Assembly (NCBI RefSeq): GCF_003268775.1
Contig: NZ_QLSU01000016.1
Location: 148,941 to 212,940 of the forward strand
Direction of reading: 5' to 3'
From: Paraburkholderia unamae
GTDB lineage: Bacteria > Pseudomonadota > Gammaproteobacteria > Burkholderiales > Burkholderiaceae
Length of the DNA stretch: 64,000 nucleotides
Under the pieces are notes generated by a model. That model searched no databases. It had not been told where the DNA came from and saw only the letters and a program-made list of their open reading frames with translations. The stretch's first letter is position 1. Each line of letters begins with the position of its first letter. The position numbers were made by a program, and so were the translations under genes. Shown in pieces: positions 27,805-36,053 of this stretch.

Positions 27805-28803
27805 ATGGACAAACCCACTTCCCCGTTCGATCCGAGCGGCTTTCGCCGTGCGCTCGGCATGTTCGCCACGGGCGTGACGATCGTCACCGCGCGCGCCGGG
27901 GACGGCGCGCCTGTCGGCATGACCGCCAACAGTTTCAACTCGGTGTCGCTCGACCCGCCGATGGTGCTGTGGAGCCTCGCGAAGTCGGCGCGCAGCCTGC
28001 CCGTGTTTCACGCGGCGGAGCACTGGAACGTGCATATCCTCGCGAACGAACAGAACGATCTGGCCAACCGCTTCGCGCGCGCGGGCGAGGACAAGTTCGC
28101 CGGGCTTGCGCTCGAACCCGCGCTCGCCGATGCGCCGTTGCTTGCCGGATGCGCTGCGCGCTTTCAGTGCCGCACGGTGTTTCGTTATGAGGGCGGCGAT
28201 CACATTATTTTTGTGGGCGAGGTGATCGGGTTCGATCAGTCGGAGGCCGCGCCGCTGCTTTATGTGAGTGGTGAGTATGCGCTCGCTACGCGTTTGTCCC
28301 GGCCGGTGGCTACCGATGCCGGTGCGACGAATGCCGGTGCCGCGAATGGCGGTGCCGCGCCGTTTACCGAGGAGTTGCTGGGGTATCTGCTCGGGCGCGC
28401 GCATTATCAGTTCATGTGGAGCTTTCAGCGCACGCTGGACGAGCTTGGCATCTCGCATGGCGAGTTCTTCGTTTTGTCGCTGCTTGCCGTGCGCTCGGGG
28501 CTCGATGTCGCGGAGATCGCGGCGCATACGGCTTATACCGGGATCGCGGCCGATGCGGAACTGCTCTCGGGTATGTGCGCGCGCGGCTTGCTCGCGGTGA
28601 GTGACGATGCCGTCGCGCACTATGCGCTCAGCGATTCAGGGCTCGCGGCGTCGCGGCAAGTGCTGGCCGCCGCACATGCGGTCGAGGCCGCGCTCGTCGA
28701 GCAGCTTGGGCGGCGCGAGGCCGCCGGGTTGCGGAATCTGCTCAAGCATCTTATTCGGGCTTCTGATCCGGGTTTGCCCGTGCTTTGGGGGGCCGGTTTG
28801 TAG
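27805..28803 (+). CDS. hsaB: HsaB-type flavin reductase fused to a MarR-like domain
   Basis: A 332-residue two-domain protein. Residues 1-165 are a flavin reductase domain (FRRALGMFATGVTIVTA, MTANSFNSVSLDPPMVLWSL), as in HsaB and HpaC, which supplies reduced flavin to HsaA. Residues 188-332 look like a MarR winged helix (WSFQRTLDELGISHGEFFVLSLLAV, DVAEIAAHTAY). From the family, the C1 reductase of A. baumannii 4-HPA hydroxylase has the same fusion, where the MarR part restrains reductase activity until effector binds; a similar ligand-gated role is inferred. The linker is a 15-bp tandem repeat. The 3' third drifts to T/A-ending codons. Confidence 0.87.
   Translation: MDKPTSPFDPSGFRRALGMFATGVTIVTARAGDGAPVGMTANSFNSVSLDPPMVLWSLAKSARSLPVFHAAEHWNVHILANEQNDLANRFARAGEDKFAGLALEPALADAPLLAGCAARFQCRTVFRYEGGDHIIFVGEVIGFDQSEAAPLLYVSGEYALATRLSRPVATDAGATNAGAANGGAAPFTEELLGYLLGRAHYQFMWSFQRTLDELGISHGEFFVLSLLAVRSGLDVAEIAAHTAYTGIAADAELLSGMCARGLLAVSDDAVAHYALSDSGLAASRQVLAAAHAVEAALVEQLGRREAAGLRNLLKHLIRASDPGLPVLWGAGL
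28315..28359 (+). repeat. 15-bp tandem repeat (three units) encoding an interdomain linker
   Basis: Three imperfect 15-bp units (GATGCCGGTGCGACG-like), in frame, encode residues 171-185 of the HsaB fusion as D/N-A/G-G-A-A/T repeats between the reductase and MarR-like domains. Confidence 0.8.
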
Positions 28804-28863
28804 TGCCTTTTTTTTGCTTTTGCGGGGGTTTTTTTTGTTGTTGTCGTGGTTCGTAGGGCGTTG

Positions 28864-29389
28864 GCGTTTCCTTGCTTTCGTGTCGGTCTGCCAGCGTTGC
28901 CCCTGTGCGGGGCGGCACCTACTTTTCTTTGCAGCGGCAAAGAAAAGTAGGCAAAAGAAAGCCGCTCACACCGCTAACGCCTGCCACCGTTCACCTCGCG
29001 CCGCCCCAGATAGTGGCTCCGGAGCGTCCGTCACCCCGCACCCTTGAACGTAGTGACAAAGGGCTCATCCTTCCGGCGGCGCTACGCGCCCCGAAGGGCA
29101 TAACACAAACCACAAACCTCGCGTATGCAAGGCGGGTTTCCCTTGCAGACCTTTCCGCGGCGCGCGAAGCGAGCAGCGGGAAGTATGACTGCCTTGTCAC
29201 TAGGTTCGAAGGTGCGAGGTGACGGACGCTCCGGAGCCACTACCTGATGCGGTGCGGGGCGAACGGTGGCGGGCATTAGCGGTGTGAGCGGCTTTCTTTT
29301 GCCTACTTTTCTTTGCCGCTGCAAAGAAAAGTAGGTGCCGCCCCGCACAGGGGCAACGCTTGCAGACCGACACGAAAGCAAGGAAACGC
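28864..29389. repeat. 526-bp palindromic repeat element, copy 2 (inverted)
   Basis: Same length and ends as copy 1 at 17831-18356 but, judged by its central segment, in opposite orientation. Perfect hairpins with 15-bp stems are at 28918-28951 and 29302-29335. Flanks are T-rich on the left (28804-28860) and A-rich on the right (29390-29420). The stretch between hsaB and hsaD otherwise holds only motif copy D. I call no gene in it. Confidence 0.9.
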
Positions 29390-29423
29390 GAAAAAAGCCG
29401 CCAAAAAAAACAGCCACACTTTT

Positions 29424-29441
29424 TAGTCCTTCCAGACGATG
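29424..29441 (+). promoter_or_regulatory. Candidate operator D (TAGTC-N6-GACGATG), perfect
   Basis: TAGTCCTTCCAGACGATG, 60 bases before the hsaD ATG and on its strand. AATCAT starts 21 bases after the motif, a four-of-six -10 match at the same offset as in copy A. Confidence 0.75.
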
Positions 29442-29501
29442 CGCCCCCCGCCACAGCGCGGAAATCATACCCACTACCACCCAACTCCAAAGATCACACC
29501 C

Positions 29502-30329
29502 ATGCCAACATCCCACCCCATCCCCGAGGGCCACTACGCCGACACTGCCACGGGCTTACGCATCCACTACCACGACATGGGCGCGGGCCAGCCCGTGATT
29601 TTCCTGCACGGCGCGGGCGGCGGCGCGAGCGGCTACAGCAACTTCAAGGGCAACTACCCCGAGTTCGCGGCGGCGGGATTCCGCGCCATCGTCCCGGATC
29701 TACCCGGCTACGGCCTTTCCAGCAAGCCCGACCTGGAGTTCTACGACCTCGACTTCTTCATCTCCGGCATCAAGGGCTTGGTCGATGCGCTAGGTCTCAA
29801 GAATCTCGTGCTGCTCGGCAATTCCCTCGGTGGCGCGGTCGCGCTAGGCTACGCACTCGCCTACCCCGACGAAGTCGACCGCCTGATCCTCATGGCGCCC
29901 GGCGGCGTCGAAGACCTCGACACCTATCTGGCAATGCCTGGCATTGCCAACATGTTCGAGATCTACCGCTCGGGTCTGACCGGCGCCGATGCCATGCGCG
30001 CCGTCATGACGAAGCAGCTCTACGACCCGTCGCTCCTCACCGACGAAATCATCAACGAGCGCGCGCCGATCGCCGCGCTGCAAACGCAGGCCGCACGCTC
30101 GATCCTCAAGGTGCCGAACATGACCGCGCGCCTCGGTGAACTGCGCGCGCCCGTGCTCGGCTTCTGGGGTGTGAACGACCTGTTCAATCCGGCAAGCGGC
30201 GCAACCCGTCTCACCGATCACTGTCCGCAAGCGCGCGTGATGCTCGTGAACCGTTGCGGACATTGGGTTCAGGTGGAGCACCGCGAGATGTTCAACCGCA
30301 CGTGCATCGACTTCTTGCAGCACGGCTAA
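29502..30329 (+). CDS. hsaD: HsaD/TesD, meta-cleavage product hydrolase
   Basis: A 275-residue alpha/beta hydrolase. Oxyanion region LHGAGGGASGYSNF, nucleophile Ser108 in GNSLGGAVALGYA, acid Asp in GVNDLFNP, and His in RCGHWVQVEH complete the catalytic triad. HsaD/TesD hydrolyses the C-C bond of 4,9-DSHA, the ring A cleavage product of HsaC, giving the ring C/D acid (HIP) and a hydroxydienoate. The ATG at 29502 lacks a strong ribosome site; an upstream in-frame ATG at 29439 overlaps operator D and is unlikely. It is first of three rightward genes. Confidence 0.88.
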   Translation: MPTSHPIPEGHYADTATGLRIHYHDMGAGQPVIFLHGAGGGASGYSNFKGNYPEFAAAGFRAIVPDLPGYGLSSKPDLEFYDLDFFISGIKGLVDALGLKNLVLLGNSLGGAVALGYALAYPDEVDRLILMAPGGVEDLDTYLAMPGIANMFEIYRSGLTGADAMRAVMTKQLYDPSLLTDEIINERAPIAALQTQAARSILKVPNMTARLGELRAPVLGFWGVNDLFNPASGATRLTDHCPQARVMLVNRCGHWVQVEHREMFNRTCIDFLQHG

Positions 30330-30368
30330 ACCCGTCCCCTTTCGTAGAACGAGTCAGGAATACATCAC

Positions 30369-31280
30369 ATGAAGAAAATCCGATGCGCGCTGATCGGCCC
30401 CGGCAATATCGGCACCGATCTGCTCTATAAACTGAAGCGCAGTCCCGTGCTCGAACCGGTCTGGATGGTCGGCATCGATCCCGACTCCGAAGGCCTGCGC
30501 CGCGCCGCCGAAATGGGCCTGAAAACCACGGCCGAAGGCGTCGATGGTCTCGTGCCCCACGTGCTCGCCGACAACATCCAGATCGCCTTCGACGCAACCA
30601 GCGCCTATGTGCACGCTGAAAACTCGCGCAAGCTCAACGCGCTCGGCGTCCTGATGATCGACCTCACGCCCGCGGCGATCGGCGCGTACTGCGTGCCGCC
30701 CGTGAATCTCGCCGAGCACCTGGACAGCGGCGCGATGAACGTGAACATGGTGACCTGCGGCGGTCAGGCCACCATTCCGATGGTCGCGGCCGTTTCGCGC
30801 GTGCAGCCGGTCGCCTATGGCGAGATCGTCGCCACGGTGTCGAGCCGCTCGGTCGGGCCCGGCACGCGCAAGAACATCGACGAATTCACCCGCACCACGG
30901 CAGGCGCGGTGGAACGCGTGGGCGGCGCACGCGAAGGCAAGGCCATCATCGTGATCAATCCGGCCGAGCCGCCGCTCATCATGCGCGACACGGTCCACTG
31001 TCTCACCGACGACGAGCCGAAGCAGAAGGAAATCGAGGACTCCGTGCACGCGATGATCGAAGCGGTGCAGCGCTACGTGCCCGGCTACCGGCTCGTGAAC
31101 GGCCCCGTGTTCGACGGCAAGCGTGTGTCGATCTATCTGGAAGTCGCGGGCCTCGGCGACTACCTGCCCGTCTACGCGGGCAATCTCGACATCATGACGG
31201 CCTCCGCCGCACGCACCGCGGAAATGTTCGCAGAACAGATCATCGGCGGCAAGCTCACGCTGCAAGGCACGCCCGCGTGA
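30369..31280 (+). CDS. hsaG: Acetaldehyde/propanal dehydrogenase (acylating), HsaG/TesF
   Basis: A 303-residue acylating aldehyde dehydrogenase of the meta-pathway type. The N-terminal NAD motif is ALIGPGNIGTDLLYKL, and the nucleophile is Cys130 in VTCGGQATIP. It oxidises the aldehyde released by the partner aldolase to acyl-CoA, with substrate channelling between the two subunits. In steroid catabolism the aldehyde is propanal if the fragment is C6. The gene is 39 bases downstream of hsaD and 37 upstream of the aldolase. Confidence 0.92.
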   Translation: MKKIRCALIGPGNIGTDLLYKLKRSPVLEPVWMVGIDPDSEGLRRAAEMGLKTTAEGVDGLVPHVLADNIQIAFDATSAYVHAENSRKLNALGVLMIDLTPAAIGAYCVPPVNLAEHLDSGAMNVNMVTCGGQATIPMVAAVSRVQPVAYGEIVATVSSRSVGPGTRKNIDEFTRTTAGAVERVGGAREGKAIIVINPAEPPLIMRDTVHCLTDDEPKQKEIEDSVHAMIEAVQRYVPGYRLVNGPVFDGKRVSIYLEVAGLGDYLPVYAGNLDIMTASAARTAEMFAEQIIGGKLTLQGTPA

Positions 31281-31317
31281 CGCGCGCGTCCATCCGACCA
31301 CAGGAAACTCGTTCACC

Positions 31318-32343
31318 ATGACACTGCAAGGCACGAAAATCACCGTCCACGACATGACGTTGCGCGACGGCATGCACCCCAAGCGCCACCAGATGTCGCT
31401 CGACCAGATGAAGGCGGTCGCCGCGGGGCTCGACGCCGCCGGCGTTCCGCTCATCGAGGTCACGCACGGCGACGGACTCGGCGGTTCGTCGGTCAACTAC
31501 GGCTTTCCCGCGCATAGCGACGCGGACTATCTCTCCGCCGTGATTCCGCTCATGCAACGCGCGCGCGTTTCCGCGCTGCTGCTGCCGGGCATCGGCACCG
31601 TCGATCATCTGCGCATGGCGAAGGATCTCGGGGTGCAGACGATCCGCGTCGCCACGCATTGCACCGAGGCCGACGTGTCGGAGCAGCATATCGGGCTCGC
31701 GCGCAAGCTCGGGCTGGATACGGTGGGCTTTCTGATGATGGCGCACATGAACAGCCCCGAAGGACTCGTCAGCCAGGCCAAGCTGATGGAGAGCTACGGC
31801 GCGAACTGCATCTACGTCACGGATTCGGCCGGCTACATGCTGCCCGACGACGTGCGCGCGCGCCTGAGCGCCGTGCGCGACGCGCTGCGGCCCGAGACCG
31901 AACTCGGCTTTCACGGCCACCACAATCTCGCGATGGGCATCGCCAACTCGATCGCCGCCATCGAGAGCGGCGCGCGCCGCATCGACGCGGCCGCAGCCGG
32001 TCTCGGCGCGGGCGCGGGCAATACGCCGATGGAAGTGTTCGTCGCCGTGTGCGAGCGTCTCGGCATCGAAACGGGCGTGGGCGTGTTCCGTATTTCGGAT
32101 GTGGCCGAGGATCTCGTCGTGCCGTTGATGGACACGCCCGTGCGCATCGACCGCGACTCGCTCGTGCTCGGCTATGCAGGGGTCTATTCGAGCTTTCTGC
32201 TCTTTGCCAAGCGTGCCGAGAAAAAATACGGCGTGCCGGCGCGCGACATTCTCGTCGAGCTGGGCAAGCGCGGCATGGTGGGCGGCCAGGAAGACATGAT
32301 CGAAGACACCGCCATCACGATGGCCCGCGCCCGCGCGGCCTGA
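31318..32343 (+). CDS. hsaF: 4-Hydroxy-2-oxovalerate/oxohexanoate aldolase, HsaF/TesG
   Basis: A 341-residue class II aldolase of the DmpG/HMG-CoA lyase-like family. VHDMTLRDGMHPKRHQ carries the catalytic Arg16 and metal ligand Asp17 with His20, and LGFHGHHNLAMGIANS supplies the two metal-binding His. It splits the hydroxy-oxo acid to pyruvate and an aldehyde that passes to HsaG. The hydratase that should precede it (HsaE/TesE) is not in this window. A strong bidirectional terminator follows 23 bases after the stop. Confidence 0.92.
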   Translation: MTLQGTKITVHDMTLRDGMHPKRHQMSLDQMKAVAAGLDAAGVPLIEVTHGDGLGGSSVNYGFPAHSDADYLSAVIPLMQRARVSALLLPGIGTVDHLRMAKDLGVQTIRVATHCTEADVSEQHIGLARKLGLDTVGFLMMAHMNSPEGLVSQAKLMESYGANCIYVTDSAGYMLPDDVRARLSAVRDALRPETELGFHGHHNLAMGIANSIAAIESGARRIDAAAAGLGAGAGNTPMEVFVAVCERLGIETGVGVFRISDVAEDLVVPLMDTPVRIDRDSLVLGYAGVYSSFLLFAKRAEKKYGVPARDILVELGKRGMVGGQEDMIEDTAITMARARAA

Positions 32344-32366
32344 CGCCCGACGCTGAACCAACGATA

Positions 32367-32400
32367 AAACGCCCGTTCCTCTCGCGAGGAACGGGCGTTT
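32367..32400. terminator. Bidirectional rho-independent terminator
   Basis: Perfect 14-bp stem with a six-base loop (CTCGCG); AAA on the left and TTT on the right of a G+C-rich stem. It separates the convergent hsaF and MFS genes. Confidence 0.9.
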
Positions 32401-32415
32401 CCATTTGCATGCGCT

Positions 32416-33588
32416 TCAGTAACCCTTCGATCCGTTCAACCAGCGCGTGCGGCCCGCTACGCCACGCAGCGCGTTCACACCCACGGGCACGAGCGACGAA
32501 GCCAGTGCAAACGCGAACACCGGCGCGAAGCTGCCGGCCGCGAGCAGACGGCCTGCAAGCCCCGGCCCGACCATCGAAGCCAGCGCAAAAGCGGCGGGCA
32601 CGAGCACGACGGCCCGCCCCGTGGCATCGCTGCGGGCGATCTCGGCGGTTTGCAGCACGCAGCCGCACGTAAACGCGAACTCCCAGCTCCACGCGCCGAG
32701 CGCGAACAGCCCGAAGCCGGTTGCGTTCGCGAGCAAGGCGAGGCCGAGCAACACGAGCGCCGTCGAGGCAACCAGCGGCACAGTGCGGCCGAAGCGCTCG
32801 CCCGCGATCGCCGTGGCGAACGCGGCGAGGCCGCCGAGCAGCTTGAGCACGGCGAACACCAGACCCTCGCTCGCGGGCGCGATATGAAGCGACGCGCCCA
32901 CGCGCTCCAGAAACGCCCACAGCCCGATATTGCCGACGAGGAACAGAAAGAACGTAAGCAATGCAAAACATGACGCGCGCGGCAACGCGCGCAACGGACC
33001 GGCCGCGCGGTTTGCCGCGACGAGCGGCCGGCGCGGCAAGCGCACGGCCGACGCCGCGAGCATGACCACCACCAGCGCGAGCGCCACGGCCGCGCCCGCG
33101 AAATGCCAGCGCGCGATCACGAGCGGCGGCAGCGCGAACAGCACGGCGGCGGTCACCGATAGCTCCGTGCCCTGGCGCACGCCGAACGCACGCACCTTGT
33201 CGGGCACATCGGAGAGCACGCGCATGCCCAGACACGTCATGGTCGAAGCGAAAAAGCCGATCAGCGCCCACGCGGCGTACATCACGGGCAACTGTTGCAC
33301 GGCAGCGGCGAGCGCGAATGCGCCCGCCGTGCCCGCCGCACTCACGAGCGTGAGCACGCGCCAGTCCAGACGGTTCATCCACACCGGCGCGCCGAGCGTG
33401 CCCGCGAGATACCCGGCGAAGCACGTCGAGCCGATCAGGCCCACCGTGCGCGGCGCATATCCATAGGAGTCCGCAAGGCTTCCGAGCAGCACCGGCAACG
33501 AATTGAACGGCAGGCCGCCGATCGTCGAAGCGAAACTGGCGGCCAGAATCGCGACGAAGAGCGCCCTGCCCTTGACAGGCATGGTCAT
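32416..33588 (-). CDS. MFS transporter
   Basis: A 390-residue protein with about twelve hydrophobic helices, of the major facilitator superfamily (YGYAPRTVGLIGSTCFAGYLAGTLGAP near the N-terminus). It is the last gene of the three-gene operon that also encodes a thiolase-fold aldolase and a DUF35-MaoC protein. Uptake of a steroid acid or export of a stalled intermediate are both plausible; the sequence does not distinguish. The ATG at 33588 has GAGG upstream; a second ATG at 33582 is possible. Confidence 0.83.
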   Translation of the reverse strand: MTMPVKGRALFVAILAASFASTIGGLPFNSLPVLLGSLADSYGYAPRTVGLIGSTCFAGYLAGTLGAPVWMNRLDWRVLTLVSAAGTAGAFALAAAVQQLPVMYAAWALIGFFASTMTCLGMRVLSDVPDKVRAFGVRQGTELSVTAAVLFALPPLVIARWHFAGAAVALALVVVMLAASAVRLPRRPLVAANRAAGPLRALPRASCFALLTFFLFLVGNIGLWAFLERVGASLHIAPASEGLVFAVLKLLGGLAAFATAIAGERFGRTVPLVASTALVLLGLALLANATGFGLFALGAWSWEFAFTCGCVLQTAEIARSDATGRAVVLVPAAFALASMVGPGLAGRLLAAGSFAPVFAFALASSLVPVGVNALRGVAGRTRWLNGSKGY

Positions 33589-33616
33589 GACGACACCTCG
33601 AACGGCCTGCGGGGCC

Positions 33617-34573
33617 TTACATGTAGAGAATCACGAGATCGTTGATGACCGAGGGGCGATCCTGGCCCACCACGTGCACATTGATCTCCATCGTCATCTG
33701 CACGCCCGACTTGACCTGCTCGACGGCGGCGACGCGGCAACGCGCATGGATACGGCAACCCGAAGGCACGGGCGTGGCGAAACGCAACCGGTTCGAGCCG
33801 TAGTTGACCATGTTCGTGAAGCCAGTGACCTCGAACGTCATCGGCAGCTTGAGCCGGCTGATGAGCACCTGCACGAGCGCGCCGTGCGCGATGGTCGTGC
33901 CGAACGGGCCTTCCTCGCGCGCGCGCTTCGGGTCCGTGTGGATCCAGTAGTCGTCGCCGCTCAGCTTCGCGAACTCGTCGATCACCTGTTGCGTGACTTC
34001 GAATTGCGTCGACCAGTCCGAGAACGTGTCCGACACGAGCGATTTGAGCGCGTCGATATCCTTGCAGTCGATCTTGCGCTTCGGCGGCGCGTTTTCCAGC
34101 ACCGCCTCGTTGCGGTCCTGCGCGGCGGACTCTTCGCGACGCGCTTCGATCACGCGCGGCTGGTCCGAGCCTTGCGAGGTATAACGCAACAGCGTGGCCT
34201 CAACGGGCCGCTCGTCGAACACTGGACGCACGCGCATGCCGATGGCGATCTCGCTCTCCTTGACGCCGACGAGCGTCGTATTCACATGCGGGCCTTCGTC
34301 GAGCGCCACGACCGCGAGCAACTGCGGCATCTCGTCGGTGAATTCGGGCAGCGTGGGCACGCGCGCGATCGTATAGGTGTACAGCGTGCCTTCGCCCGAC
34401 ACGTCCCGCCATGCGAGCCGCGCGGACGCGCACGAGGGGCAATGCGCGCGCGGAAAGAAGATCCAGTGCGCGCAGCTCTCGCACTGCTGGATGCGCACCG
34501 TGTGCGCCTTGAGCCCGTCCCAGAAGGGCGCGGAAATCGGCGTCGGCTGCGGTAGTGGTTTATTCCATGTCAT
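33617..34573 (-). CDS. DUF35 OB-fold / MaoC hydratase fusion
   Basis: A 318-residue protein with two domains. Residues 1-140 are DUF35: a rubredoxin-like zinc hook (QQCESCAHWIFFPRAHCPSC) and an OB-fold (GEGTLYTYTIARVP). Residues 170-318 are a MaoC hot-dog with an intact hydratase signature (SGDDYWIHTDPKRAREEGPFGTTIAHG). This is the reverse domain order of ChsH2-like 57619-58605. DUF35 domains dock to thiolase-fold aldolases such as Ltp2, and the next gene upstream is exactly that, two bases away. The pair probably hydrates an enoyl-CoA and hands it to retro-aldol cleavage. Confidence 0.83.
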   Translation of the reverse strand: MTWNKPLPQPTPISAPFWDGLKAHTVRIQQCESCAHWIFFPRAHCPSCASARLAWRDVSGEGTLYTYTIARVPTLPEFTDEMPQLLAVVALDEGPHVNTTLVGVKESEIAIGMRVRPVFDERPVEATLLRYTSQGSDQPRVIEARREESAAQDRNEAVLENAPPKRKIDCKDIDALKSLVSDTFSDWSTQFEVTQQVIDEFAKLSGDDYWIHTDPKRAREEGPFGTTIAHGALVQVLISRLKLPMTFEVTGFTNMVNYGSNRLRFATPVPSGCRIHARCRVAAVEQVKSGVQMTMEINVHVVGQDRPSVINDLVILYM

Positions 34574-34575
34574 TG

Positions 34576-35790
34576 TCACGCCCCCTTGAGAATCAGCGCG
34601 CCCTGCTCGCTCATCACGCCGCCCGTGCCGGAGACGTACGCCAGATCGTGCCGCGCCAGTTGCCGCGCGTCGGCGCGGCCCTGGATCTGCTGCACGGCCT
34701 CGATCACCTGTGTCATGCCGCCCGCGCTCGCCGTCTGGCCGAAGCTCAACTGGCCGCCGTGCGTGTTCATCGGGAAGTCGCCCTTGAACGTGAGGTCGTG
34801 CTCGCGCAAGAAGCGCATGCCCTGACCCTTTTCGCAGAAGCCCGCGTCTTCGAGCGTGAGCATGGCCGTGATCGTGTAGCAGTCGTAGACCTGCGCCATG
34901 TCCATGTCGGCGGGCTTCAGACGCGCCATCTCGAAGGCGCGCTTCGACGCGGGGCCGATGGGTGTGGCCAGCATGTCGGCCGCGTAGGTGGGCGACTTGC
35001 TCTGCACGTGCTCGCCGCAACCCACCACCTGCACCGCGCGATGGCGGCAGTCGCGCGCCATGTCGCTGCGCGCGACGATCACCGCCGCGCCGCCCGCCAC
35101 CGGCATCACGATTTCGAGCATGCGCAGCGGCTCGGCCACCATGCGCGAGTTGAGCACGTCCTCGACCGTGATCGGCTGGCCGTGAAAAATGGCCTGCGGG
35201 TTGTGGCACGCATTGAAGCGCTGCGCCACGGCGATTTGCGCGAGCGCGGCGGCGTCGTAGCCGTAGGTCGACGCATAGCGCTGCGCGATCATCGCGTAGC
35301 CCGTGTTCTGCGCCATATGACCGTAGGGCAGGTCCATCTCCGCTTCGGGCGCGCCAAAGCGCGTGCTATGGCCGCCGTAGCGCGAGGCGCGCATGACTTC
35401 GGCGGCGTGGTCGTCGCGCGGGCCGACCGGCGCGAGGCGGGCCGGAATCACGCAGAGCACCGCATTGCACAGGCCCAGTTCGATGGCGGCGGCGGCGCGC
35501 CAGATCATCGCGACCGAACTCGCGCCGCCCAGGTCGACGACCTCGGCGAAATTCAGGCGCACGCCCAGATATTCGCCCGCCATCGCGGGCACGAACATGC
35601 CCGCCTCGTGAAACTGCGGGCCGACCGTCGCGAGACCGTCGATATCCTGGAGCGAAAGCCCCGCGTCGGCGAGCGCCATGCCCGCCAGTTCCGCCACCTG
35701 CTCCAGATGGAACATGCGCGGCGCCGTGCTGTACTTCTCCGGCTTGTACTGGGCCGCTCCGACAATCGCGGCCTCTCCTCTCAATCCCAT
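34576..35790 (-). CDS. Thiolase-fold lipid-transfer-type protein, candidate steroid retro-aldolase
   Basis: A 404-residue SCP-x/Ltp-type thiolase homologue. It starts AAIVGAAQYKPEKYS and has DGLATVGPQ, VYDCYTITAMLTLEDAGF and MNTHGGQLSFGQTASAGGM. The usual thiolase nucleophile motif (CxSG) is absent; the matching place reads DLGGASSVAM. That is expected for Ltp2-type aldolases, which cleave steroid side chains with no CoA attack. ATG 35790 has a strong AGGAGG. It heads its operon; motif E is 100 bases upstream. It is a second copy of the class, besides 54871-56049. Confidence 0.83.
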   Translation of the reverse strand: MGLRGEAAIVGAAQYKPEKYSTAPRMFHLEQVAELAGMALADAGLSLQDIDGLATVGPQFHEAGMFVPAMAGEYLGVRLNFAEVVDLGGASSVAMIWRAAAAIELGLCNAVLCVIPARLAPVGPRDDHAAEVMRASRYGGHSTRFGAPEAEMDLPYGHMAQNTGYAMIAQRYASTYGYDAAALAQIAVAQRFNACHNPQAIFHGQPITVEDVLNSRMVAEPLRMLEIVMPVAGGAAVIVARSDMARDCRHRAVQVVGCGEHVQSKSPTYAADMLATPIGPASKRAFEMARLKPADMDMAQVYDCYTITAMLTLEDAGFCEKGQGMRFLREHDLTFKGDFPMNTHGGQLSFGQTASAGGMTQVIEAVQQIQGRADARQLARHDLAYVSGTGGVMSEQGALILKGA

Positions 35791-35890
35791 GGTGTCCTCC
35801 TGGTGCCATCACCCGACGTTCGCGCCACCGGGCGGCGAATCGCGTCCGGGCCTGCAACAGCCTAGTTTTACGCGCCGCGCGTGCACCGGC

Positions 35891-35908
35891 CATCGTCTGA
35901 TTTGACTA
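35891..35908 (-). promoter_or_regulatory. Candidate operator E (TAGTC-N6-GACGATG), perfect
   Basis: Reads TAGTCAAATCAGACGATG on the minus strand before the aldolase/DUF35/MFS operon. TAAAAC begins 20 bases downstream, a four-of-six -10 match. Confidence 0.75.
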
Positions 35909-35958
35909 GGCGCGCCGTCGATTTTTTTGTCAGTCCAATGCCGCCTTGCCCGCCCGGC

Positions 35959-35976
35959 TAACCCGTTCGGACGATG
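35959..35976 (+). promoter_or_regulatory. Candidate operator J (near match), for the YCF48/RND operon
   Basis: TAACCCGTTCGGACGATG matches ten of twelve fixed positions, points rightward and ends 77 bases before the ATG at 36054. Confidence 0.55.
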
Positions 35977-36053
35977 CCGCCCGCCACCAGTCGGAAAGAA
36001 TGATCCCAAACTGCCGGCCGTGCCGGCCAGCGATTCCAAACCAGGAGACATCG

